A stretch of 41,881 bases of DNA. It comes from Acrocarpospora pleiomorpha (GTDB taxonomy: Bacteria; Actinomycetota; Actinomycetes; Streptosporangiales; Streptosporangiaceae). The notes under the pieces were generated by a model. It was not told where the DNA came from and did not search any database. It saw nothing but the letters and a program-made list of their open reading frames with translations. The stretch lies in contig NZ_BLAF01000084.1 in NCBI RefSeq assembly GCF_009687885.1, positions 1-41,881 on the forward strand, in the 5' to 3' direction. The position numbers and the translations under genes were made by a program. Of the stretch, positions 31,538 to 39,331 are shown piece after piece (position 1 is the stretch's first letter; each line of letters starts with the position of its first letter).

Positions 31538-31902
31538 TGCTGACCCGGATCGACCACATCGACCTGCGCGTCCCCGTGCTCGCGGACGCCGTCGCCTTCT
31601 TCACCACCCTCGGGCTGAGGCAGGTACGCGCGTTCGGCCCCCCACGTCAGTCGGTGGAGATGGCCCTGCCAGGACCGGACCAGGTGCTGCTGGAGATCCG
31701 CGAGGATCCCGCGGTCACCGGCACGACCGTGGACCACATCGCCTTCGCCGCCGATGACGACCGTGCCGCGCTCGACGCCCTCAAGGCGGCCGGGCTGTCG
31801 TTCTCCCGGGAGGCGCATCTGGTCGCCACCACCGGACGGCGGGTCTCCAACTTCACCGACCCGCACGGCGGGAAATGGCAACTGACCGAGGAATACCGTT
31901 GA
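31537..31902 (+). CDS. Small VOC (glyoxalase/bleomycin-resistance fold) protein B
   Basis: 121 residues. Conserved positions parallel protein A: RIDHIDLRVPVLADAVAFFT, VLLEIRED, VDHIAFAADDDRAAL and a terminal GGKWQLTEE. The ATG at 31537 overlaps the aldolase stop by one base, and its own stop overlaps the TTG of the hydratase gene, so production is tightly linked. Two different small VOC proteins flanking one aldolase suggest a heteromeric enzyme or two successive isomerisation or epimerisation steps. Confidence 0.78.
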   Translation: MLTRIDHIDLRVPVLADAVAFFTTLGLRQVRAFGPPRQSVEMALPGPDQVLLEIREDPAVTGTTVDHIAFAADDDRAALDALKAAGLSFSREAHLVATTGRRVSNFTDPHGGKWQLTEEYR

Positions 31903-32891
31903 TCATCGACTCACACGCTCACTACACGACCGCCCCGCCGCAGCTCGACGCCTACCGCGGGCGGCAGGTCGGCCGCCTGAACATGCAGTCCCGGGGCGGG
32001 CTGAAGATCAGCGACGACGAGATCCGGGACTCCCTGCGCGGGCACATCGAGCGGATGGACCGGCTCGGCGTCGCCAAGATGATCTTTTCGCCGCGGGCTT
32101 CGGGGATGGGGCACGAGGTCGGAAACGAGCAGACCAGCCTGTACTGGACCCAGGTCAACAACGACCTCATCGCCCGCGTCTGCGACCTGTTCCCTGACCG
32201 GTTCATCCCCGCCTGCCAGTTGCCGCAGTCCCCCGGCGTCAGCCCCGCCAACTGCCTCGACGAACTCACCCGGTGCGTCGAGGAGATGGGCTTCGTGGGG
32301 TGCAACATCAACCCGGACGTCGCGGGCGGCGGCCAGCCGTTCACCCCGCCGATGGGCGACCGTTCGTGGTATCCGCTGTTCGAACGGATGGTGGAACTGG
32401 ACGTCCCGGGCCTCATCCACGCCTCGTCCACCGTGAACCCGGCCCTGCACCTGAACGGCTCCCACTACACCAACGTGGACGCCGCGGCCGTGTTCGAACT
32501 GTGCTGGTCCGACCTGCTCGACAACATCCCCGAGCTGAAACTGATCGTCCCGCACGGCGGCGGATCGATCCCGTTCCAGTTCAACCGGCTGCGTTCACTC
32601 AACCTCGGCGGCAAGCGCAAGCCTTTCGAGGAAGCGGTCAAGCGCGTCTACTTCGACACCGCCGTCTACGACCGCGACTCGATGGAGATGCTCATCCGCA
32701 AGATCGGAGCCGACAACATCCTGTTCGCCACCGAACCATTCGGCACGGCCAAGAACATCGACCCGCAGACGGGCAGAACCTTCGACGACACGATCAGCTT
32801 CGTCGACGACATCGACTGGCTCACCGCCGAAGACAAAGAGAAGATCTTCGTCGGCAACGCCCGCCGCCTCTACAGCCGAGCCAAGCTGTAG
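31899..32891 (+). CDS. 4-oxalomesaconate hydratase-like amidohydrolase (LigJ family)
   Basis: 330 residues, amidohydrolase_2 TIM barrel. The start LIIDSHAHYTT supplies the metal HxH. Also visible are ADK/GVAKMIFSPRASGMGHEVGN, LIARVCDLFPDRFIPACQLP, FVGCNINPDVAGGG, DRSWYPLFERMVELDVPGLI, LIVPHGGGSIPFQFNRL and ILFATEPFGTAKNIDPQTGR. These blocks follow Sphingobium LigJ, which hydrates 4-oxalomesaconate to 4-carboxy-4-hydroxy-2-oxoadipate in protocatechuate 4,5-cleavage and gallate degradation. The start is TTG at 31899 with GAGGAA 5 nt upstream; 31875 would lie inside the VOC gene. It is the last gene of the operon. Confidence 0.87.
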   Translation: MIIDSHAHYTTAPPQLDAYRGRQVGRLNMQSRGGLKISDDEIRDSLRGHIERMDRLGVAKMIFSPRASGMGHEVGNEQTSLYWTQVNNDLIARVCDLFPDRFIPACQLPQSPGVSPANCLDELTRCVEEMGFVGCNINPDVAGGGQPFTPPMGDRSWYPLFERMVELDVPGLIHASSTVNPALHLNGSHYTNVDAAAVFELCWSDLLDNIPELKLIVPHGGGSIPFQFNRLRSLNLGGKRKPFEEAVKRVYFDTAVYDRDSMEMLIRKIGADNILFATEPFGTAKNIDPQTGRTFDDTISFVDDIDWLTAEDKEKIFVGNARRLYSRAKL

Positions 32892-32939
32892 GCCGCCGGC
32901 AGATCCACGGCCACCTCGGCTGGGTGGAGTGCCGCGGGC

Positions 32940-33875
32940 TTAGGCGGCGAGTTTGAGGCCTAGGGCGGTGAGGTTGCGGCGGGTCCAGTCGAGGTCGTCG
33001 GCTAGGCGGGCTACCAGGGCGGCGGGGCCCTTGGTTTTGGGGGTGGTCCAGTCGTGGGCCTCGACCTCGATGTGGGCGCTGCCGTTGACGGCGCCGGAGA
33101 GGAGGGCGGTGAGGGTGTCCTGGAGGACCGGCTGGGTGCTGGGGATTTCCTGGCTGTGGTTGTGGACGTGGCCGAGTTTGACGACGGGGGCGCCGGCCAT
33201 GGCCAGGCCGCGGAGGGCGGAGGCGGTCTCTTCGGTGCCGCAGGAGAGGTGGCAGGCGTCCAGGCAGACACCGAGGTGTTCGGAGTCGATGCCGCAGACA
33301 CGCTGCAGGGCCTGCTCGGTGGTTTCCAGGACGCAGCCGGGCCAGGGCTCGAACCCGACGCGGATGGTCTTGCCGGTCACGCTGGAGAGACCGCGCAGCT
33401 CGCGGGAGAGCCGCTCCAGGCGGCGTGAGGCGATCGAGTGCAGGTCGGCGGGCCAGTCACGCCGCCACCCGATCGGAATCGTGGAGATGCTGCCGAACCG
33501 GACATCCTCGGGCAGCAGGAAAGCCAGGATCTTCGCGAGTGACATCGTGTACCGGTACCGCTCAGGCTTGGCCCAGTCTGGACCGGGAGCCTCCTGGTTC
33601 CGGCCGCCCGTGCCGTTGAGGCTCACGACTTCGAGGCCGCGCTCCTCGAGCGAGCGGCGGAGCCGTACCAGCTCGATCCGGTCGGCGATCAGGTGGTCGG
33701 CCACCGGAGGCGCCAGCCACAGGCCGATGCCGAGCCGGTCCACACCCAGCCGCTTGCGCACAGGCACCGCATACCTGGTCAAGTGCGCGATCAAGTTCTC
33801 CAGGTCCTCCGCGGGATGCACACCCGCGTTGTAGGCCAGGTGAACGAGCGTCCCGTCGTCGTGGCGCAGCCGCAT
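32940..33875 (-). CDS. EboE-like TIM-barrel protein, shortened orphan copy
   Basis: 311 residues. LVHLAYNAGVHPAEDLENLI, then RLGIGLWLAPPVADHLI, FGSISTIPIGWRRDW and GVCLDACHLSCGTEE match the EboE (metabolite traffic) family, a xylose-isomerase-like barrel in ebo clusters. As I remember the family it is near 380-390 residues. Here the stretch after EVVSLNG and about 60-70 residues between PVVKLGHVHN and TQPVLQDTLT seem absent. No eboA-D/F gene is near. The frame is intact and has a strong GGAGG six bases before the ATG at 33875, so it may still be made. It could be a degraded relic or a divergent subfamily. Confidence 0.6.
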   Translation of the reverse strand: MRLRHDDGTLVHLAYNAGVHPAEDLENLIAHLTRYAVPVRKRLGVDRLGIGLWLAPPVADHLIADRIELVRLRRSLEERGLEVVSLNGTGGRNQEAPGPDWAKPERYRYTMSLAKILAFLLPEDVRFGSISTIPIGWRRDWPADLHSIASRRLERLSRELRGLSSVTGKTIRVGFEPWPGCVLETTEQALQRVCGIDSEHLGVCLDACHLSCGTEETASALRGLAMAGAPVVKLGHVHNHSQEIPSTQPVLQDTLTALLSGAVNGSAHIEVEAHDWTTPKTKGPAALVARLADDLDWTRRNLTALGLKLAA

Positions 33876-34148
33876 CGATGCCTCCAAACTCCGACCCCAT
33901 TGGCCCACACGACCTGTCCTGACCGCATGGGACACGAGTCCCTCCGTGCCGGGAATCCGGCCCGGTACGGCGAGCTTGCTCTCGTGCACCGGTCTACGCG
34001 TCCGCCCCGCAGCTGATTTCCCGGTAAGCCGCTAGGGTGACGTCGGCAGCGATCTCACCGTAAGAATGGCGACTTGTGATCCACTTGGGCGAGACTTGGC
34101 CGAATTCGCTCTACACAGTGTAGTACTACATCCCGTCGCGCGAACAGC
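33876..34148. other. Gene-free stretch between eboE-like gene and mutY
   Basis: 273 bp without a supported gene. Its one clear feature is the double palindrome at 34111-34130. An open minus-strand extension of eboE to 33989 lacks an RBS and family similarity. Confidence 0.45.
34111..34130. promoter_or_regulatory. Overlapping palindromes of TACA/TGTA type
   Basis: CTACAC-a-GTGTAG (34111-34123) overlaps the perfect 12-bp palindrome TGTAGTACTACA (34119-34130). On the minus strand the segment contains TACACT, a good -10, so it may be the operator and core promoter of the eboE-like gene 235 bp away. TACA/TGTA pairs are the hallmark of BlaI/MecI-family operators. Confidence 0.45.
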
Positions 34149-35009
34149 TTACGTCGGCAAGGCGTAGAAATCGTTGTCGAGGAGTTCGGCGAGTCCGTCC
34201 GTGAGCAGGCCGTCGAGGGCGCGTTCGCGTTGCGCGGTGTTGGACCAGGCGGCGTCGAGAGCGCCCTTGGGCACCGGGCCGGGCGCGTCGCGGAGGACGG
34301 CGAGCAGGGCGCCGCGGCACTGACGGTCGGTTCCCGCGTAGGTCTGGCCACGGCGAGGCGGCCCGTCGTGGGCGGGTTTGCCGGTCAGCAGCCACTGGCA
34401 GCGCCCGGAAACGGGGCAGTCGGCGCAACGGGGGGCGCGAGCCGTACAGATCAGGGCGCCGAGTTCCATGACGGCGACCGCCCAGCGGGGAGCGTCCACG
34501 GGCGGGATGAGGGATTCGGCGAGTTTGCGTTCGGGCGCCGTGGTCGCGGTCGGCGGGAACTCCTCCCCGCGCACCGCCCGCGCTAGGACACGGCGGACGT
34601 TCGTGTCGAGGACGGCATGACGCCCGCCGTACGCGAAACTGGCCACGGCGGCGGCCGTGTAGTCCCCGATCCCCGGAAGCGCGCGCAACTCGTCGTACGT
34701 CGCGGGGACGGTGCCGTCGAAATCGGCCGTGATGGCTTTCGCGCAGGCGTGCAGGTTCAGGGCCCGGCGGGGGTAACCCAGGCGTCCCCAGTGGCGTACG
34801 GCTTCGCCTGGCGGTTCCTTGGCGAGAGCGTCAGGGGTGGGCCAGCGGGTGAGCCATTCCTCCCAGATCGGGAGAACCCGGACGACCGGGGTCTGCTGGA
34901 GCATGATTTCGCTGACCAGGATTCCCCAGGGAGTAGCCTCGGGGCGGCGCCAGGGGAGGTCTCTGTTGTGCTCCGCGTACCAGTCGAGGATCGGGGCATG
35001 AAGAGTCAC
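34149..35009 (-). CDS. mutY: A/G-specific adenine DNA glycosylase
   Basis: 286 residues. The catalytic Glu is in LVSEIMLQQTPV near residue 35. The helix-hairpin-helix-GPD segment is LRALPGIGDYTAAAVASFAYGG with the catalytic Asp in VLDTNVRRVLAR. The 4Fe-4S loop CTARAPRCADCPVSGRC has the C-x6-C-x2-C-x5-C spacing. It removes adenine paired with 8-oxoguanine. The C-terminal MutT-like domain of larger MutY proteins is missing, as in other actinobacteria. The GTG at 35009 has no SD; TAGAGT ends 6 nt upstream, pointing to a leaderless mRNA. Confidence 0.95.
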   Translation of the reverse strand: MTLHAPILDWYAEHNRDLPWRRPEATPWGILVSEIMLQQTPVVRVLPIWEEWLTRWPTPDALAKEPPGEAVRHWGRLGYPRRALNLHACAKAITADFDGTVPATYDELRALPGIGDYTAAAVASFAYGGRHAVLDTNVRRVLARAVRGEEFPPTATTAPERKLAESLIPPVDAPRWAVAVMELGALICTARAPRCADCPVSGRCQWLLTGKPAHDGPPRRGQTYAGTDRQCRGALLAVLRDAPGPVPKGALDAAWSNTAQRERALDGLLTDGLAELLDNDFYALPT

Positions 35010-35015
35010 GGTCAG

Positions 35016-35037
35016 ACTCTAGCGGTGTGTGACACCG
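35016..35037 (-). promoter_or_regulatory. mutY -10 box and upstream palindrome
   Basis: On the minus strand TAGAGT (35021-35016) lies 6 nt before the GTG. Immediately upstream CGGTGT-gtg-ACACCG (35023-35037) is a perfect 6-bp inverted repeat in the -10/-35 spacer, a likely regulator site shared with the divergent gene. Confidence 0.45.
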
Positions 35038-35110
35038 TACATACTCCGCATCTCGATCTCCCTCGGCGAGGCGTGATGGAGAGCGGACCACGACTCTCCA
35101 TACTGTCCGT

Positions 35111-35791
35111 ATGGATCCGGACACGTTCCGTGGTGATGTTGGAGTCGAGGGCGGTGACGTCTACTGGCGCCGCCGGGTGTCGGTGCTCACCGGCATGCTC
35201 GTGGTGGTGGCCGTCGTGGCCTGGGGGTGCGCCAGCGGCTCGGACAAGCCGACGACCACTCCGAAGGCGGGGTCGGGCGGAACCGACGCGATGGTCGTCT
35301 CGCTCCCGTCGCCCAAGGTCTCGCCACCGGCCGCGTCACCACACCCTTCCGGCAGTCCCACCCATGGATCGCCGTCCCCGTCGCCCGCCGCGCGCAAGAA
35401 CGGCGAACCGTGCGTCGCGAACGACCTGGTCGTGAGCCTGAGAGCCAGCCAGGAAATCTACAAAGGCGACCAGATCCCGGGATTCCTCCTCACGGTCGTC
35501 AACATCGGCCAGATCGCCTGCACCGCCGACCTGGGCCCCCGCGCCCTCGAAATGCGCGTCTCCACCGGCGGCCAGCGCATCTGGTCCACCGCCGACTGCG
35601 TGGCCGGCGAGGGCATCGACCGCCAACTCCTGCACCGAGGCGTCCCCTTCGTCCGCTCCATCCAATGGCCCCGCTACCTCTCCGGCAACGACTGCGCCGC
35701 CGACCCCCCGACCGCCCGCAAGGGCAAGTACGTGGCCCTGGCCCGCTTCGGCACCCTGAAAAGCTCCAGAAACGTCTTCCAGCTCAAGTGA
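35111..35791 (+). CDS. Membrane-anchored extracytoplasmic protein of unknown function
   Basis: 226 residues. A basic N-terminus (YWRRRVSVLTG) is followed by one hydrophobic helix (MLVVVAVVAWGCASGSD). The Cys there lacks a clean lipobox (AWGC), so lipid attachment is uncertain. Residues about 45-95 are a Ser/Pro/Thr-rich spacer. The C-terminal folded part (GEPCVANDLVVSLRASQEIY ... FLLTVVNIGQIACTADLGPR ... STADCVAGEG ... GNDCAADPP) looks like an immunoglobulin-like DUF4232-type domain with four cysteines. The start at 35111 is uncertain, since no SD precedes it. It lies between mutY and disA, divergent from mutY. Confidence 0.7.
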   Translation: MDPDTFRGDVGVEGGDVYWRRRVSVLTGMLVVVAVVAWGCASGSDKPTTTPKAGSGGTDAMVVSLPSPKVSPPAASPHPSGSPTHGSPSPSPAARKNGEPCVANDLVVSLRASQEIYKGDQIPGFLLTVVNIGQIACTADLGPRALEMRVSTGGQRIWSTADCVAGEGIDRQLLHRGVPFVRSIQWPRYLSGNDCAADPPTARKGKYVALARFGTLKSSRNVFQLK

Positions 35792-35804
35792 GGTGGCACT
35801 CGGT

Positions 35805-36890
35805 TTATACGTACCGCTCGAGGATTGAGGATTCGGCGAGGCGGGAGAGGCCTTCGCGGACGTTTCTGGCGCGGGTTTCGCCTACGCCGCCGACGACCTG
35901 GAGGTCGTCGATGCTGGCGGCGAGGAGTTTTTGCAGGCCGCCGAAGTGGTCGACGAGGCGGTCCACGATTGTGGTGGGGAGGCGGGGGACTCGGGCCAGG
36001 AGGCGGAAGCCGCGCGGGCTCACCGGGGTGTCGAGCGGGTCCGGGCCGGTGTGGCCGAGGATCTGGGCCACGCGGGTGAGGTCGAGGAGGTCCACGGCGG
36101 AGAGGTTGTCGAGGTCGTGGACGGCCTCGGAGAAGCGGCGCGGGCGGCGGGCGCTCGGGGCCGGGAGATAGTCGCGGATGGTCAGGGCGCGGTCCTCTTC
36201 CACGCCGCCGACCAACTCGTCGAGTTGCAGGGAGACGAGACGCCCGTCGGTGCCCAACTCCACGACATACCCTTCGATCTCGACGGAGATTCGGCGGACC
36301 ATTTCCAGGCGTTGCACCACGGCGGAGACGTCGCGAACGGTCACCAGGTCCTCGATTTCGAGGGCGGACAGGGTGCCGGAGACCTCGTCGAGGCGGAGTT
36401 TGTAGCGTTCTAGAGTGGCGAGAGCCTGGTTGGCCTTGGAGAGAATGGCGGCGGATTCCTCCAGGACATAGCGCACGCCGTCGAGGTAGAGCGCGATGAT
36501 GCGCATCGACTTGCTGATCGCGATGACCGGAAACTCGGTCTGGCGGGCCACCCGCTGGGCGGTTCTGTGGCGCGTGCCGGATTCGTCGGTGGGGATGCCC
36601 GGGTCGGGCACCAGGTGCACGGCGGCGCGGACGATGCGCAGATCGCCGCTGTTGAGCACGATCGCGCCGTCCATTTTGGCGAGTTCACGGAGCCGGGTGG
36701 CGGCGAACTCGACGTCCAGTTCGAAACCGCCGGTGCAGAGTTCTTCCACGGTGTTGTCGTATCCGAGGACGATCAGGCCGCCGGTGTGGCCGCGCAGAAT
36801 GCGTTCGAGCCCGTCGCGAAGCGCGGTTCCAGGGGCGAGAGAGGCCAGTGTGGCTCGTCGGCGCTCGTCCCAGGCTTTGTCGTTGTGCAC
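35805..36890 (-). CDS. disA: DNA integrity scanning protein, diadenylate cyclase
   Basis: 361 residues. The N-terminal DAC domain makes c-di-AMP from two ATP; LRDGLERILRGHTGGLIVLG, the DGA motif in KMDGAIVLNSGDLR and the RHR motif in GTRHRTAQRVARQT are all present. A helical linker with LEIEDLVTVRDVSAVVQRLE follows. The C-terminal helix-hairpin-helix (LPTTIVDRLVDHFGGLQKLL, then VGGVGETRARNVREGLSRL) senses branched DNA. I chose GTG at 36890 (VHNDKAWDERRR); ATG at 36989 adds 33 residues that do not look conserved. In Mycobacterium, RadA (next gene upstream) binds and inhibits DisA. The gene order radA-disA is conserved. Confidence 0.95.
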   Translation of the reverse strand: MHNDKAWDERRRATLASLAPGTALRDGLERILRGHTGGLIVLGYDNTVEELCTGGFELDVEFAATRLRELAKMDGAIVLNSGDLRIVRAAVHLVPDPGIPTDESGTRHRTAQRVARQTEFPVIAISKSMRIIALYLDGVRYVLEESAAILSKANQALATLERYKLRLDEVSGTLSALEIEDLVTVRDVSAVVQRLEMVRRISVEIEGYVVELGTDGRLVSLQLDELVGGVEEDRALTIRDYLPAPSARRPRRFSEAVHDLDNLSAVDLLDLTRVAQILGHTGPDPLDTPVSPRGFRLLARVPRLPTTIVDRLVDHFGGLQKLLAASIDDLQVVGGVGETRARNVREGLSRLAESSILERYV

Positions 36891-37022
36891 GTCAGTGACC
36901 CCCGCTGGTCGTGTCCCTGCGCCCAGACGGTCTATCCGCCTCGCGACCGTTTTGTCCGGCCTCGCCGCTGCCCAACTCAGCAGACCCATAGCACCGTCCA
37001 GCTTAACTGGGTAACGACATGC

Positions 37023-37095
37023 TCACCGGATGTGCGTCGGGCGCCCTAGACGTTCTCTGCTTCTGTAACGTCGAAGCCGCGCGAGAAGTTCGTGG
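37023..37095 (-). pseudogene. Decayed duplicate of the radA 3' end
   Basis: This segment repeats radA bases 37104-37177 at an offset of 81-82 bp. The 57-bp core (37039-37095 versus 37121-37177) differs at 6 positions, and the outer part at 3, plus one indel. In radA's frame the copy reads TNFSRGFDVTEAENV then TAG, against TTNFSPGFDVTEAENVWDAL in the live gene. Even the TGA stop context is copied (37023-37025). It fills most of the disA-radA gap. Confidence 0.85.
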
Positions 37096-37103
37096 GGACG
37101 CGG

Positions 37104-38531
37104 TCAGCGGATGAGTGTCAGGGCGTCCCAGACGTTCTCCGCTTCGGTGACGTCGAAGCCGGGCGAGAAGTTCGTGGTGCGGATTCCGGTGGGGCGGACC
37201 GCGACGAGATCGCCGCGGCTGGGCGCGGGGTTGAGTTTGAGGGCGTCCTCCACGAGTGAGCCGGTGGGTACCAGGGCTCGGGTGAAGCCGAGGCGGGCGG
37301 CTTCGGCGAGGCGGCGGCGCACGTCTCGGACTGGGCGGAGTTCACCGGCCAGGCCGACTTCTCCCAGGGCGACCAGGCCGTGCGGGAGGGGACTGTCGCC
37401 GAAGGCGCTGACCACCGAGAGCATCAGGGCGAGGTCGACGGCGGGGTCGGTGAGTCTGATGCCGCCGACGGTCGCGGTGAACACGTCGCATTTGCTGATC
37501 TTGGCGTTCAGGCGGCGTTCCATGACGGCTAAAACCATGGCCACGCGGTACGAGTCGAGCCCGGAGGACGTCCGGCGGGGTTGAGGCGCTTCGGTCGGGC
37601 CGACGAGGGCCTGGAGTTCGGCGGGAATCGGGCGAGTGCCTTCGATGGTGACGGTGACACAGGTGCCGGGAACCGGTTCCGGATGGCGGGAGATGAACAG
37701 GCCACTGGGGTCGGTGATGCCGGTGATGCCGCGCTCGTGCAGGTCGAAGCAGCCGACTTCCTCGATCGGGCCGAACCTGTTCTTGATCGCGCGGACCATC
37801 CTGAGACGCGAGTTACGGTCGCCTTCAAAGTGGAGCACGACATCGACCAGGTGTTCCAGGACGCGAGGCCCGGCGATCGAGCCGTCCTTGGTCACGTGGC
37901 CGACCAGAACGGTGGACATGCCACGTTCCTTGGCCAACCGGGTCAGGTTGCCGGCCACTTCGCGAACCTGCGTCACCCCGCCAGGCACACCGGTGGCATC
38001 GGCGGACCCGATGGTCTGCACGGAGTCGACGATCAGCAGCCGGGGCTGAACCTTCTCGACATGGGTGATGAGGGCTCCCAAATCGGTTTCGGCGGCCAGA
38101 TAGAGCTGGTCCTCCACGGCACCGATCCGGTCAGCCCGCATCCGGACCTGCGACGCTGACTCCTCGCCCGTCACATACAGAACCGTGTCGTGCTGGGCGG
38201 TTCTGGCTGCCGCCTCCAGCAGCAGAGTCGACTTGCCGATCCCCGGCTCCCCAGCCAGCAACACCACCGCCCCCGGCACCAAGCCACCACCGAGCACCCG
38301 ATCCAACTCACCCACCCCGGTCGGCCGCGCATGCGCAACCTCCGCCTTCACCTGCCCAATCGGCACAGCCGGCGCCGAAACCGCCCCACCCCTGACCACA
38401 TTGACGCCCTGCCTGACCCCCGCCTCCTCAACCGTCCCCCAGGCCTGACACTCCCCACACCGCCCTACCCACTTGGCGGCCACCCAGCCACACTCGCCAC
38501 ACCTGTACGAAGGTTTCGCAGCTTTACTCAC
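37104..38531 (-). CDS. radA: DNA repair protein RadA
   Basis: 475 residues. The zinc finger YRCGECGWVAAKWVGRCGEC opens the protein. The RecA-like core has Walker A AGEPGIGKSTLL, Walker B LLIVDSVQTI and the RadA-specific KNRFG loop (AIKNRFGPIEEVG). The C-terminal Lon-protease-like domain starts near DVFTATVGGIRLTDP. It is a branch-migration helicase in recombination. The GTG at 38531 has no SD; TAGCCT ends 6 nt upstream, suggesting a leaderless mRNA. Its last 25 codons are partly duplicated just downstream. Confidence 0.97.
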   Translation of the reverse strand: MSKAAKPSYRCGECGWVAAKWVGRCGECQAWGTVEEAGVRQGVNVVRGGAVSAPAVPIGQVKAEVAHARPTGVGELDRVLGGGLVPGAVVLLAGEPGIGKSTLLLEAAARTAQHDTVLYVTGEESASQVRMRADRIGAVEDQLYLAAETDLGALITHVEKVQPRLLIVDSVQTIGSADATGVPGGVTQVREVAGNLTRLAKERGMSTVLVGHVTKDGSIAGPRVLEHLVDVVLHFEGDRNSRLRMVRAIKNRFGPIEEVGCFDLHERGITGITDPSGLFISRHPEPVPGTCVTVTIEGTRPIPAELQALVGPTEAPQPRRTSSGLDSYRVAMVLAVMERRLNAKISKCDVFTATVGGIRLTDPAVDLALMLSVVSAFGDSPLPHGLVALGEVGLAGELRPVRDVRRRLAEAARLGFTRALVPTGSLVEDALKLNPAPSRGDLVAVRPTGIRTTNFSPGFDVTEAENVWDALTLIR

Positions 38532-38537
38532 GCCCGG

Positions 38538-38543
38538 AGGCTA
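38538..38543 (-). promoter_or_regulatory. radA -10 box
   Basis: TAGCCT on the minus strand, 6 nt before the GTG start; the leader would have zero length. Confidence 0.45.
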
Positions 38544-38565
38544 CCGGCCCGGACCGACATTCCCA

Positions 38566-39264
38566 CTAGAAGATCCGCCAGCGGAGAATTGTTGGGTAGG
38601 GGATTTCTAAGCCGGGGATCTCTCTGATGGCGCGTGCCGACACTCCCGGCGTGAACTCGATTCGGAGGACCGCTTCGAGGTCCGCGCGGCGCGTGAACAC
38701 CATGCGGGGATCGAGTTCTGCTCGTTGCCAGCCCTGGCGGGACCAGAAATCCTCCACCGTTCGCGTCGAATACGTCGGCACCGTCGCCCGGAACCACTCC
38801 CCGAAGGATCCGCGGGACCCGTCCAGGTCGACCATGAACGCGGCTCCGCCGCGCCGTACGGCCCTGGAAAGCTCTTTGAGCCCCGGTTCACAGCCAGGCC
38901 CGAAGAAATATGCCCAGCGGGCCACGGCCACGTCCACGGACGCGTCAGGGACGGGGAGCGACTGCGCGGTGGCCACGTGGACGGCGACGTTTCGTAGCTG
39001 GGCGCAGCGGCGCGAGGCCACGGCGGCCAGGTTGGGATGGGGTTCGACGCCGATCACCTGCGCGGCGGACGACGCGTACGCGGGCAGGTGGTAGCCCGTG
39101 CCGCAGCCGATGTCGAGAACGGTGGCGGACTCCCAGGGGCGTACCGCGCGGATGGCCGTGTCGATCACGCCGTCGGGGTCGACCGCGCGGTTCTCCAGCT
39201 CGTAGATCTTGGGGTTGTGCCAGATGTTCGGGCTCGGTACGGCGCCCTTCGGAATGCGCGGCAT
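38566..39264 (-). CDS. Class I SAM-dependent methyltransferase
   Basis: 232 residues of the Methyltransf_11/25 type. SAM-binding motif I is TVLDIGCGTGYHLPAYA, motif II VIGVEPHPNL, and VPDASVDVAVARWAYFFGPG is motif IV. The N-terminus PNIWHNPKIYELENRAVDPD recurs in a group of uncharacterised actinobacterial methyltransferases. The substrate is unknown. The ATG at 39264 has no SD; TATCGT (minus strand, 39276-39271) ends 6 nt upstream. It lies 34 bp upstream of radA in the same direction and divergent from the isomerase operon. Confidence 0.85.
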   Translation of the reverse strand: MPRIPKGAVPSPNIWHNPKIYELENRAVDPDGVIDTAIRAVRPWESATVLDIGCGTGYHLPAYASSAAQVIGVEPHPNLAAVASRRCAQLRNVAVHVATAQSLPVPDASVDVAVARWAYFFGPGCEPGLKELSRAVRRGGAAFMVDLDGSRGSFGEWFRATVPTYSTRTVEDFWSRQGWQRAELDPRMVFTRRADLEAVLRIEFTPGVSARAIREIPGLEIPYPTILRWRIF

Positions 39265-39270
39265 CGCACC

Positions 39271-39276
39271 ACGATA
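39271..39276 (-). promoter_or_regulatory. -10 box of the methyltransferase gene
   Basis: TATCGT on the minus strand, six bases before the ATG at 39264, fitting a leaderless transcript. Confidence 0.45.
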
Positions 39277-39300
39277 GGCGGCTAGCCCGCCACAGCGGTT

Positions 39301-39331
39301 CGCTCGCTTAGTCTGGAATGGTGAGCGAGCG
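39301..39331 (+). promoter_or_regulatory. -10 box flanked by an inverted repeat, isomerase operon
   Basis: TAGTCT (39309-39314) is a TANNNT -10 placed 6 nt before GTG 39321 of a mini-ORF. It lies in the loop of an 8-bp inverted repeat CGCTCGCT (39301-39308) / AGCGAGCG (39324-39331), which at DNA level could be an operator. Confidence 0.4.

Noticed and set aside
30540..31902. The two small VOC proteins as extradiol ring-cleavage dioxygenases
   Set aside because: About 120 residues each, half the size of two-domain extradiol enzymes, and without their His-His-Glu spacing; isomerase/epimerase-like roles fit better.
37023..37177. CRISPR-like or IS-related repeat next to radA
   Set aside because: Only two copies, both aligning to radA coding sequence; no spacers, terminal inverted repeats or transposase.
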